DNA from: Streptomyces sp. WM6386
Lineage (GTDB): Bacteria; Actinomycetota; Actinomycetes; Streptomycetales; Streptomycetaceae
Reading direction: 5' to 3'
Assembly: GCF_000972385.1 (NCBI RefSeq)
Contig: NZ_JXTE01000066.1
Location: forward strand, 1 to 45,990
DNA length: 45,990 bases
Made by a program: the position numbers and the translations under genes
Shown: one piece after another, positions 22,733 through 31,431 of the stretch
Position numbering within the stretch: the first letter of the stretch is position 1
How the letters are laid out: each line of letters starts with the position of its first letter
Notes under the pieces: model-generated
What the model saw: the letters and a program-made list of their open reading frames with translations, nothing else
Databases searched by the model: none
What the model was told of the DNA's origin: nothing

Positions 22733-24277
22733 TCAGGAGCAGACCGTCCCCGCCGTCGGTACCTTCCCGTCCAGCAGATAGCCGTTCACCGCGCTCTGCA
22801 CGCACTTGTTCTTGCTGTCGTACGCGCCGTGCCCCTGCCCCTTGTACGTCAGCTCCACGCCCACGCCCTCGCCCAGCGCGTCCACCATCTTCCGTGCCCC
22901 CTCGTACGGGGTGGCCGGGTCGCCGGTGTTGCCGATGACGAGGATCGGCGCCGAGCCGGCCGCGCTCACGTCGGGGTGCTGGGCGGCGCCCGCGACGGCC
23001 CAGTCGGTGCAGCTGACCATGCCCCATGCCAGGTAGTCGCCGAAGATCGGGGAGGCGGACCGGAACTCGGGGAGCTTCCGTTCCACGTAGTCCTCGGTGT
23101 AACGGGGCTTGTCGTCGGCGCAGTTGATGGCGATGTTGGCCGCGCTGAGGTTGCTGTACTCGCCGTCCTCGTTGCGCCCGTTCATGGAGTCGGCCAGCAG
23201 CATCAGCACCCGGCCGTCCCCGTCGTACGCCTGCTCCAGGCCGTCGGTGAGGTACTCCCAGAAGTCCTGCGAGTACAGCGACTGGGCGATCCCGCTGGTT
23301 GCCGCGGTCTGGGTCAGCCTGCGCAGGCCGGCGCCGGGGATCGGTGTGCTGTCGAGGTCTTTCAGCAGCTTGGCGATACGGGCCTTGACGTCCTGTGCGC
23401 TGTCGCCGACCGGGCAGTCCTCGGTCTGCGACACACAGTGCTCGGCGAAGTTGTCGAGCGCGAGCTGGAAGCCCTTGGTCTGCCCGAGGGAGCCCTGCTC
23501 CGAGTCCTCGGTCGGGTCGACGACCGCGTCGAAGACGGCGCGGCCCACCTTCTTCGGGAACAGGTGGGCGTAGACGCCGCCGAGTTCGGTGCCGTAGGAG
23601 ATGCCGAAGTAGTGCAGTTGTTCGTCGCCGAGAATCTGGCGCATCAGGTCCATGTCGCGGGCCGCGTCGGTGGTGCGCACATGGGAGAGCATCTTCTCGG
23701 AGTTGTCCTCACAGGCGGCGTTGAACTCCTTGGTGTTGTCCAGGAGCTTGGTGCGCTCGGCCGCGTCGTCGGGTGTCGCGTCCTGCTGGAAGTACGCGTC
23801 GAGCTGAAGGTCGTTGAGGCATTCCACGGGTTCGCTGCGGCCCACCCCGCGCGGGTCGAAGCTCACCAGGTCGTAGCGGGTGCGCAGTTTCGTGTAGTCC
23901 TCGCCGAAGGCGGGCAGCGTGGTGACGCCCGAGCCGCCGGGGCCGCCGAAGTTGAAGATCAGGGAGCCGATCCGCTTGCTCTCGTCGCCGCTGGCCTTCG
24001 CCCGGATCAGCGCGAGCCCGATCTTGTCGCCCTTGGGCTCGTCCCAGTCGAGCGGCGCCTTCAGGGTGGCGCACTGCCACTTGTCGCCGTTCGGCAGAGG
24101 TGACGGGGCGTCACCACCGCCCTCCGCCGCGTTCGGTGCCGGGCAGTCCTTCCAGCTCAGCTTCTGAGCTGTGACGTCCTGGTCCTCGGAGTCGTCGCCG
24201 CAGCCCGCCAGCAGGGTGGACAGCAGGACGGCGGAGACGGTCAGGGCAGCGACGCGCAGGTGGGGAGGGTTCGGCAT
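22733..24277 (-). CDS. TAP-like secreted lipoprotein peptidase (second paralog)
   Basis: A 514-aa paralog of the preceding peptidase, in tandem. It has a lipobox (LLAGC), the same FNFGGPGGSG segment, nucleophile S227 in GISYG, and acid and His in NTGDPATP and GQGHGAYD. It differs from its neighbour by a longer mid-section with extra cysteines (CVSQTEDC, likely a disulfide loop in the lid). A 67-bp stretch around the nucleophile is identical to the paralog. The ATG at 24277 is chosen because the signal peptide starts there. The pair probably arose by local duplication. Confidence 0.9.
   Translation of the reverse strand: MPNPPHLRVAALTVSAVLLSTLLAGCGDDSEDQDVTAQKLSWKDCPAPNAAEGGGDAPSPLPNGDKWQCATLKAPLDWDEPKGDKIGLALIRAKASGDESKRIGSLIFNFGGPGGSGVTTLPAFGEDYTKLRTRYDLVSFDPRGVGRSEPVECLNDLQLDAYFQQDATPDDAAERTKLLDNTKEFNAACEDNSEKMLSHVRTTDAARDMDLMRQILGDEQLHYFGISYGTELGGVYAHLFPKKVGRAVFDAVVDPTEDSEQGSLGQTKGFQLALDNFAEHCVSQTEDCPVGDSAQDVKARIAKLLKDLDSTPIPGAGLRRLTQTAATSGIAQSLYSQDFWEYLTDGLEQAYDGDGRVLMLLADSMNGRNEDGEYSNLSAANIAINCADDKPRYTEDYVERKLPEFRSASPIFGDYLAWGMVSCTDWAVAGAAQHPDVSAAGSAPILVIGNTGDPATPYEGARKMVDALGEGVGVELTYKGQGHGAYDSKNKCVQSAVNGYLLDGKVPTAGTVCS
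23550..23616. repeat. 67-bp identity block, copy 2
   Basis: Second copy of the block at 21839-21905, in the same reading frame of the second peptidase gene and in direct orientation, 1.7 kb away. Recombination between the copies would produce a single hybrid gene. Confidence 0.9.
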
Positions 24278-24395
24278 GATCCCATCCTGCGGTCGGGCAC
24301 CCCGGGCCGCTCGGGGCACGGGCCGTACGAGGTACGCGCGCGTGCCGGTCGTACGAGGCACGCGTGCGTGGCTGACGTACCGCGTACGCGCGTGC

Positions 24396-27098
24396 CTACA
24401 GCGCGCCCTTGCGGGACAGGTGGTTGAAGGCCAGCCAGCCCGGCAGCACCGGAATCCACAGGGTCAGCAGCCGGAACAGCAGCACGGCCGGGGCGGCGAC
24501 CTCACTCTCGAGGCCCACGGCGATGAGGCCGACGGTCAGGGTCGCCTCGACCGCGCCCACACCGCCCGGCGTCGGGGCCGCCGAGCCGAGTGCGTTGCCG
24601 GCGAGGAAGACGACGGCGACGCTGGCGATGCTGATCGAGGAGCCCTCGGTGCCGAAGGCCCGGATCGAGGCGTCCAGGCACATCACGAAGCAGGCGGTCA
24701 GCAGGAGCATGCCGCCGATGCCGGTGAGGAGCTTCTGCGGCCTCTGGAGCACGTCGAGCATGCGCGGGATGACGCCGGCGAAGAGCGAGCGCACGCGCGT
24801 GACGACGAACTTCCGCAGGAACGGCACGGAGGTGACGACGAGCACGAGCACCGCCACCGTCAGCAGACCCGCGATGACCGTTCGGGACGGCGACAGTGAC
24901 GGTGTCTTCTCGGTGCCGGTCAGATAGCCGAAGGACAGCAGCATCAGGATGTGGCAGCCGAGCCCGAACAGCTGCGAGGCGCCGACACTGGCCACCGCGA
25001 GCCCGGGCCGCACCCCCTGGCGTTGCAGGAAACGCGTGTTGAGGGCGACACCGCCCACCGCGGCCGGCGCGACGATCTTCACGAACGACCCGGCGACCTG
25101 CGCCCCCACGGTCCGCATGAACGGCACCCGCTCGGGCACGAACCCCAGCAGCGACATCGCCGCCGCGAAGTAGCTCGCCGCCGAGAACAGCACGGCGGCG
25201 GCGACCCAGCCCCACTCGGCGTTCTGGATGAGCGGGCCGAACTCGATGTGGGTGAGCTGCGTCAGCAGGAAGTACGCGCCGATGGCACCGGCGATGAAGC
25301 TGATCAGGGTGCGCGGCCGCACCCGCTCCAGGCGGGCCGGTTCGACCGGCGCCTGCGGCCTGATCAGCAGTACCGCGTGGCGGATCTGAGTGAGCAGGTC
25401 CTCCTCGCGGGCCTCGTCCAGCGCCTCGTCGATGGCCCGCTTCTCGGCCCGCGCCTCCGCGCGTACGGCCTTCTTGTCGGGCTTCTCGAGCGTGGGCCTG
25501 GCGTCCGCGTGCGCTTCCTCGAGCTTGGCCTGCTTGGCCTGCCGGGAGGCTTCCAGGATCGCGTCGCGCTCGCGCTGGGCGCGCTCCCGGGCCAGTGCGC
25601 GCAGCGTCGCGCGCGTGGAGCGGCTGAGCGCGATGGGCTGGAGCATCGGCAGACAGTCGGCCACGGCGTCGGGGCCGAGCACGCTCACCGCCGCGGCCAC
25701 TGCGCGCTCGGCGCCCACCCGCAGGCCGAGTGTCACCAGCAGCTGGGAGATGTCCATGCGCAGCAGCAGGTCGCCGGCCGCGATCTCGCCGACGCGCAGA
25801 TCGGTGAGGATCACCGTGCCGGAACGATCCACCAGAATCGCGTCGCCCACGAGGCGCCGGTGGGCGATGCGCCGGGACTGCAGGGCCCGCACCTGGTGCC
25901 AGGTGTCCCGGAGCAGGTCGTCGGTGATGTCCTCGTCCGGCAGCGAGTCGAGGGTGCGGCCGCCGGTGTGCTCGTAGACGAGCATCACGGCGTCGGGGCC
26001 GAGTTCGGAGGTCGCGATGAGCTTGGGGGCGTTGGCGCCGGCCGCGATGGCCGCGTAGGCGAGCAGGGCCTCCTGCTCCAGGGCCTGGCGCAGCGACGGG
26101 AGGCTGCTGCGGGTGGCGAAGCCGCGCAGGGTCAGATTGCGCCACGCGCGGTAGAAGAAGCCCTGCGCCTGCTGCTCCCGGTCGACCACCGTCACGTCCA
26201 GCGGCGGACCGTCCTCCAGGGTGACGAAGTAGCGTCGGCCGCGGTCGCCGGTCTCCGGTGTCTCCGCGACCTCCTCGCGAGCCGCGCTCACCGGATGGAA
26301 GCCGACGTGCCGAAGGCCCGCCATCAGCGTCCGCCCGGTGGGCTGGACGTTGGGCGAGCCGACCGCGTACAGCGTGCCGTAGGCCACGGTCCAGCCGATC
26401 AGCACCGTCAGGATGATCGAGAACGGTGTGGTGTAGCCCGTCACGAGCATCGAGAAGGCGTCGAGCATCAGTACGATCCACAGCACCGCGCGCCAGCGCG
26501 GCCGGCGGGACATGCCGACGGCCGTCATGTACGCGATGACCGGCGCGAGATAGCCGTGCACCGGGTCGGTGAGGGCGTGGATGTCACCGGGGGAGGGCTG
26601 GGTGAGCGCCTCCTGGATCGAGTCGGGGGCGGCCTTGGCGACCCACAGGTCGGTGGCGAGGGTCACTCCGTGCGCCAGGACCGCCGCGAGCACGCCGTCC
26701 GCGATGCGCAGCCCGTCGCGCTTGATCAGCCGCTCGATCGCGAAGGCGACCGGCACCAGCAGGATCGCGATGCTGGAGGCCAGGCCGGCGATCTTGATGA
26801 GCAGGTCGGGCGCCTGTCCCGTGCCCTTGTTGATGTCCTGTTCGAGACCGGAGGTGGTGCCGTGCGCGAACGCGGCGATCGCCAGCAGGATCACCACGGC
26901 CAGCACGCCGACGAGGAGCCGCATGAGGTCCGACGGACGGTGCACGCGCGCGGGGAGGAGGGGTTCGTCGCCCTCGACCTCGTCGCTGTGCGTCTCGTCC
27001 TCGAACTCGACCGTCGCGTCTTCCTCACTGGTGCCAGGGCGCGACGAAGCGTCAGAGGTGCTCTCCGCGCCCTCCGGGTGCACGCCCTGTTGCTTCAT
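24396..27098 (-). CDS. Flippase-like (LPG-synthase TM) protein with degenerate kinase domain
   Basis: A 900-aa membrane protein in three parts. A charged acidic N-terminus leads to an N-terminal membrane domain (about 60-260). A central soluble kinase-like domain (about 270-490) is followed by a charged Ala/Arg/Glu coiled stretch (about 490-590). The C-terminal part (about 600-900) is the lysylphosphatidylglycerol-synthase-type/YbhN membrane domain, with conserved AAPAAVGGVALNTR and SAAPTPGGVGAVEA segments. The kinase-like domain lacks the catalytic Asp: where HGDLH..N is expected, HRRL (413-416) is found, though an Asp remains at D433. It is probably a pseudokinase. The family is linked to lipid or lipid-linked substrate translocation. 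The start at 27098 is chosen over 27122 because AGAAGAG lies just before it. Confidence 0.85.
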   Translation of the reverse strand: MKQQGVHPEGAESTSDASSRPGTSEEDATVEFEDETHSDEVEGDEPLLPARVHRPSDLMRLLVGVLAVVILLAIAAFAHGTTSGLEQDINKGTGQAPDLLIKIAGLASSIAILLVPVAFAIERLIKRDGLRIADGVLAAVLAHGVTLATDLWVAKAAPDSIQEALTQPSPGDIHALTDPVHGYLAPVIAYMTAVGMSRRPRWRAVLWIVLMLDAFSMLVTGYTTPFSIILTVLIGWTVAYGTLYAVGSPNVQPTGRTLMAGLRHVGFHPVSAAREEVAETPETGDRGRRYFVTLEDGPPLDVTVVDREQQAQGFFYRAWRNLTLRGFATRSSLPSLRQALEQEALLAYAAIAAGANAPKLIATSELGPDAVMLVYEHTGGRTLDSLPDEDITDDLLRDTWHQVRALQSRRIAHRRLVGDAILVDRSGTVILTDLRVGEIAAGDLLLRMDISQLLVTLGLRVGAERAVAAAVSVLGPDAVADCLPMLQPIALSRSTRATLRALARERAQRERDAILEASRQAKQAKLEEAHADARPTLEKPDKKAVRAEARAEKRAIDEALDEAREEDLLTQIRHAVLLIRPQAPVEPARLERVRPRTLISFIAGAIGAYFLLTQLTHIEFGPLIQNAEWGWVAAAVLFSAASYFAAAMSLLGFVPERVPFMRTVGAQVAGSFVKIVAPAAVGGVALNTRFLQRQGVRPGLAVASVGASQLFGLGCHILMLLSFGYLTGTEKTPSLSPSRTVIAGLLTVAVLVLVVTSVPFLRKFVVTRVRSLFAGVIPRMLDVLQRPQKLLTGIGGMLLLTACFVMCLDASIRAFGTEGSSISIASVAVVFLAGNALGSAAPTPGGVGAVEATLTVGLIAVGLESEVAAPAVLLFRLLTLWIPVLPGWLAFNHLSRKGAL

Positions 27099-27284
27099 CG
27101 TCTCTTCTTGATCTCGTATCACCGGTCACCGCCCGCACGATGGTGGCATGCCCCACCGACACACAGGGGCATCAGGGTGCAAACGCGGGGGCGCACAGTC
27201 TGCCCGAAGCGCCGCCCCGGGGCGAGGGATACGCACGGTGGTCAGCGCGTCACATTGTCGGTGGGGTGGGGCAGGATGGGGCGG

Positions 27285-27650
27285 ATGAGCGACGAGAGCC
27301 ATCCGCGCGACGCCCTGCCGGAGTACGCCGAGCGCGTCCTGGAAGTGGCGGAACTCATCCCGCCCGGGCGCGTCATGACGTACGGCGACGTGGCCGAGTG
27401 GCTGGAGGAGGGGGGCCCGCGCCAGGTCGGCCGGGCGATGGCCCTCTACGGGGGAGGCGTCCCGTGGTGGCGGGTCGTCCGCTCGGACGGCGTGCTGCTC
27501 CCGGGCCACGAGCTGCGGGCGCTCGACCACTACCGCGCGGAGGGCACCCCGCTGAAGACGGCGAGCAGGGCCGCCGAGGGCCACCTGCCGCGCCTCGACA
27601 TGAAACGGGCGCGATGGGACGGCGGCGAACGCGCGGAGGGTCACACCTGA
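27285..27650 (+). CDS. Alkyltransferase-like protein (ATL)
   Basis: A 121-aa DNA-binding protein of the MGMT/ATL superfamily. The wing-helix region (IPPGRVMTYGDVAEWL, RQVGRAM) and the active-site loop are clear, but the loop reads PWWRVV where the methyltransferase has PCHRV. The acceptor cysteine is therefore replaced by Trp, as in ATLs, which flag O6-alkylguanine for nucleotide excision repair rather than repairing it. The ATG at 27285 gives the usual ATL length. It is divergent from the flippase-like gene. The following 275 bp (27651-27925) hold no gene. Its position next to adnAB and uvrD2 fits a DNA-repair neighbourhood. Confidence 0.88.
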   Translation: MSDESHPRDALPEYAERVLEVAELIPPGRVMTYGDVAEWLEEGGPRQVGRAMALYGGGVPWWRVVRSDGVLLPGHELRALDHYRAEGTPLKTASRAAEGHLPRLDMKRARWDGGERAEGHT

Positions 27651-27925
27651 CAGCTTCCGCCATCGGACGGGTCCAGGGGCGGCCTGTGATCCGTACGGGG
27701 GAAACGGGCGAAAGCGGGCACGTCCGTGGCATGCCGTACGTTCGTGGGGCGAGGGACACAGGTGTCGCGAGCGCCGTGAGTGTCGTACGGGAAGAAGCGG
27801 AAGACCTGCTTCCCATCTCTCCGTCGGCGTAGCGTCGACTGCACGCGTCCCCCTCATCCCGCGATCACCGCCCTGCACGTACGGCGGACGCCCGACCAGC
27901 ACACCCACCAGGACCGGCGAACCAC

Positions 27926-30900
27926 GTGAGCTCCTCTTCCTTCACCAGGCGCCTGTCGCACCCTCAGGTGCGGCAGGGGAGCCGTGGCGCTTACCGACTG
28001 GTGCGTACCCCGCCGACCCGCGTGGATCCCCCTCGTCTGGACGCCGCGCAGCGCTCCGTGGTTGAGCACAGGGCCGGTCCGCTGCTCGTCCTCGCAGGTC
28101 CGGGCACCGGCAAGACCACCACGCTCGTGGAGTCCGTGGCGGCAAGGATCGCCCGGGGCGGTGACCCCGCGCGCGTGCTGGTGCTGACGTTCAGCCGCAA
28201 GGCCGCCGTCGAACTGCGCGACCGCATGGCCCTGCGCATAGGGGCCGCCCGCGCGCCCCGGGCGACCACCTTCCACTCGTTCTGCTACGCCCTGGTCCGC
28301 GCCCACCAGGACAGCGACCTGTTCGTGGAGCCGCTCAGGCTGCTGTCCGGCCCCGAGCAGGACGTCGCCGTACGCGGACTGCTCGCCGGCCAGCCCGACC
28401 TGGAGCGACTCGGCCTCGCGCATGTGCGCTGGCCGGACGAGCTGCGTGCCTGCCTGACCACCCGCGGCTTCGCCGACGAGGTCCGCGCGGTGCTCGCCCG
28501 CAGCCGCGAACTGGGCCTGGGCCCGGGCGCCCTGGACGCCTTCGCCAGCAGCATCGGCCGCCCCGACTGGCGGGCCGCGGCCGCCTTCCTCGCCGAGTAC
28601 CTCGACGTCCTCGACCTGCAGGGTGTGCTCGACTACGCAGAGCTGGTCCACCGCGCGGTGCTCCTCGCCCACCGCCCCGAGGTCGCCGGGCGGCTCGCCA
28701 CCCAGTACGACGCCGTGTTCGTGGACGAGTACCAGGACACGGACCCGGCCCAGGTACGGGTGCTGCACGCCCTCGCCGGCGGCGGCCGTAACCTCATCGC
28801 CTTCGGCGACCCCGACCAGTCGATCTACGCGTTCCGGGGCGCCGATGTGAACGGCATCCTGGACTTCCCGCGGGCCTTCCCGCGCGCGGACGGCCGCCCG
28901 GCGCCCGTCGAGGTCCTGCGCACCTCCCGCCGCTCGGGCGACGCCCTGCTGAGCGCGACCCGGCTGCTGACCCAGCGGATGCCGCTGACCCGGCTCCCGG
29001 CGGAGAAGGTACGCGCCCACCGCGAGCTCGCCCCGGTCCGGGACGGCGGCCGCGTCGAGGTCTTCACGTACCCGACGCCCGGCACGGAGCTGGACAACAT
29101 CGCCGACATCCTGCGCCGGGCACATCTGGAGGACGGCGTCCCGTGGGGCGAGATGGCCGTACTGGTGCGCGCGGGGTCACGCACCATCCCGACGGTCCGT
29201 CGGGCCCTGACATCGGCCGGGGTGCCCCTCGACATCGACGGCGACGATCTGCCACTGCGGCACGAACCGGCGGTGGCGCCGCTGCTGACGGCGCTGCGAG
29301 CGGTGGCCACGGCGGAGGCCTCGGCGCGCCCCGACGAGGAGGCTCCTCCGGGCGAGACCCCTGCCGAGGAGGTGCCCGAGGAGGAGCACCCCGCTGAAGA
29401 GGGACCTGCCGAAGAGGCACCCATGGAAGAGCCGGCCCCCTGCTGGCTCGACACCGAGACCGCCCTCACCCTCCTCGCCTCCCCCCTCGCCGGCATGGAC
29501 GCCGCCGACCTGCGCCGCCTCGGGCGGGCCCTGCGCGACGAGGAACGGGCGGGCGGCAACCCGCTGCCGCCGCCCTCGGACGAGTTGCTCGCGCGGGCGC
29601 TGGCCGAGCCGGAGCGGCTGGCCGTGCACGACCCCGCGTACGCGCGTGGCGCCCAGCGGCTGGGCGCACTGCTGCGCAAGGCCCGTGAGCGTCTCGCGGG
29701 CGGCGGCAGCGCCGAGGCGGCGCTCTGGGACCTGTGGGAGGGAACACCGTGGCCCACGCGCCTGGAGCGTGCCGCCCGGCGCGGCGGCGCGGCCGGCCGC
29801 AACGCCGACCGTGACCTGGACGCCGTGTGCGCGCTGTTCGCGACCGCGACCCGCGCGGAGGAGCGCACCGGCGGCCGGGGCGCCCTCAACTTCCTGGAGG
29901 AGATCGACGCCGAGGACATCGCCGCCGACACCCTCACACGGCGTGCCGTACGTCCTGACGCCGTCCGCCTGATGACCGCGCACCGTTCCAAGGGCCTGGA
30001 GTGGCGCCTGGTCGTCGTCGCGGGCGTCCAGGAGGGCCTGTGGCCCGACCTGCGCCGCCGCGGCTCCCTGCTGGAGGCCGACCGGATCGGCCGCGACGGA
30101 CTCGCCGAACCGCTCACCCCGGGCGCGCTGCTGGCGGAGGAGCGCCGCCTGTTCTACGTCGCCGCGACACGCGCGCGTGAACGTCTGGTCGTCACGGCGG
30201 TCAAGGCACCCGCGGACGACGGCGACCAGCCCTCCCGCTTCCTCACCGAACTCGGCGTCGAACCCAAGGACGTCACCGGCCGCCCGCGCCGCCCCCTGTC
30301 CGTCGCCGCGCTCGTCGCCGAACTCCGTGCCACCACCGTCGACCCGCGTGTCTCGGACACCCTCAGGGAGGCAGCCGCCCGCAGGCTGGCCCGGCTCGCC
30401 GCGCTCGCCGACGAGGACGGCCGTCCGCTCGTCCCGTCCGCCCACCCCTACCGCTGGTGGGGCATGTTCGAGCCGACCGAGTCCAAGGTGCCGCTGCGCG
30501 ACCGCGACCAGCCCGTCGTGCTCTCCGGCAGCGCCCTCGACCAGCTCGCCAACACCTGCGCCCTGCAGTGGTTCCTGGGCCGCGAGGTGAAGGCCGACGC
30601 GCCCGCCACGGTCGCCCAGGGCTTCGGCAACGTCGTGCACGTCCTCGCCGACGAGGTCGCCTCCGGACACACCCCGGCCGATCTCGCCGTCCTCATGGAG
30701 CGCCTCGACTCCGTGTGGAACGCGCTCGCCTTCGACGCGCCCTGGAAGTCGGCGCAGGAGAAGGAGAACGCGCGCGTGGCGCTCGAACGCTTCCTGCAGT
30801 GGCACGTCATGGACCGCACCGGACGCACACCGGTCGCCAGCGAGCACGACTTCGACGTCACCCTCGGAGCGGGCGACTACGAGGTCCGCATCCGGGGCCA

Positions 30901-31315
30901 GATGGACCGCGTCGAGGCTGACGGCGAGGGGCGCGCCTACGTCGTCGACTTCAAGACCGGCAAACAGGCGGTGAGCAAGGCGGAGGTGGAGCACCACCCA
31001 CAGCTCGCCGTCTACCAGCTGGCCGTGCGGGAGGGTGCCGTCGACGAGGCCTTCGACGGGGCACGTCCGGAGCCGGGCGGCGCGGAACTCGTCCAGCTGC
31101 GTCAGGGCGCCGCCAAGCGGGACGGTGGCGAGACGCTGCCCAAGGTGCAGGCACAAGAGCCACTCGAAGGGGAGTGGGTCGGCGATCTGCTCGCCACGGC
31201 CGCCGGCAAGGTCCTCGACGAGCGGTTCACGCCGAGCGCGGGGCAGCACTGCACGCACTGCGCGTTCCGGGCATCGTGCAGCGCTCGCCCCGAAGGACGT
31301 CACGTGGTCGAGTGA
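27926..31315 (+). CDS. adnA: AdnA-type helicase-nuclease with iron-sulfur staple
   Basis: A 1129-aa UvrD-type helicase with a C-terminal RecB-like nuclease, expected to pair with the next gene product in an AdnAB complex that resects double-strand breaks. Walker A GPGTGKTT is at 58-65, and motif II DEYQDTD is present. The nuclease motif VVDFKTGK has D1008 and K1010, and QLAVYQLA follows. Four cysteines, C878 and C1109-x2-C1112-x5-C1118, match the 4Fe-4S staple of AddB-like nucleases. An acidic Glu/Pro-rich insert (about 466-507) interrupts the helicase region and looks like a disordered linker. The GTG at 27926 has only a weak ribosome site. The order adnA-adnB matches mycobacteria. Confidence 0.9.
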   Translation: MSSSSFTRRLSHPQVRQGSRGAYRLVRTPPTRVDPPRLDAAQRSVVEHRAGPLLVLAGPGTGKTTTLVESVAARIARGGDPARVLVLTFSRKAAVELRDRMALRIGAARAPRATTFHSFCYALVRAHQDSDLFVEPLRLLSGPEQDVAVRGLLAGQPDLERLGLAHVRWPDELRACLTTRGFADEVRAVLARSRELGLGPGALDAFASSIGRPDWRAAAAFLAEYLDVLDLQGVLDYAELVHRAVLLAHRPEVAGRLATQYDAVFVDEYQDTDPAQVRVLHALAGGGRNLIAFGDPDQSIYAFRGADVNGILDFPRAFPRADGRPAPVEVLRTSRRSGDALLSATRLLTQRMPLTRLPAEKVRAHRELAPVRDGGRVEVFTYPTPGTELDNIADILRRAHLEDGVPWGEMAVLVRAGSRTIPTVRRALTSAGVPLDIDGDDLPLRHEPAVAPLLTALRAVATAEASARPDEEAPPGETPAEEVPEEEHPAEEGPAEEAPMEEPAPCWLDTETALTLLASPLAGMDAADLRRLGRALRDEERAGGNPLPPPSDELLARALAEPERLAVHDPAYARGAQRLGALLRKARERLAGGGSAEAALWDLWEGTPWPTRLERAARRGGAAGRNADRDLDAVCALFATATRAEERTGGRGALNFLEEIDAEDIAADTLTRRAVRPDAVRLMTAHRSKGLEWRLVVVAGVQEGLWPDLRRRGSLLEADRIGRDGLAEPLTPGALLAEERRLFYVAATRARERLVVTAVKAPADDGDQPSRFLTELGVEPKDVTGRPRRPLSVAALVAELRATTVDPRVSDTLREAAARRLARLAALADEDGRPLVPSAHPYRWWGMFEPTESKVPLRDRDQPVVLSGSALDQLANTCALQWFLGREVKADAPATVAQGFGNVVHVLADEVASGHTPADLAVLMERLDSVWNALAFDAPWKSAQEKENARVALERFLQWHVMDRTGRTPVASEHDFDVTLGAGDYEVRIRGQMDRVEADGEGRAYVVDFKTGKQAVSKAEVEHHPQLAVYQLAVREGAVDEAFDGARPEPGGAELVQLRQGAAKRDGGETLPKVQAQEPLEGEWVGDLLATAAGKVLDERFTPSAGQHCTHCAFRASCSARPEGRHVVE

Positions 31316-31418
31316 CCGTACTGGTGTGATCGGTTGCACCACCCGTGCTGACCTGTACTTCTTCCGGCCCGGATGCGCTCTGGAGGGCGATTCGTCCTCG
31401 ACTGTCAGTGGGCGCCGC

Positions 31419-31424
31419 TAGCCT
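31419..31424 (+). promoter_or_regulatory. Candidate -10 box of adnB (leaderless)
   Basis: TAGCCT lies 7 bases upstream of the adnB ATG, and no ribosome site is present, which fits a leaderless transcript. The -35 is not clear, so this is a candidate only. Confidence 0.4.
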
Positions 31425-31431
31425 CTCCGAC

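Noticed and set aside
27651..27925. Short frames in the gap before adnA
   Set aside because: No ribosome site or protein-like composition; treated as the adnA upstream region.
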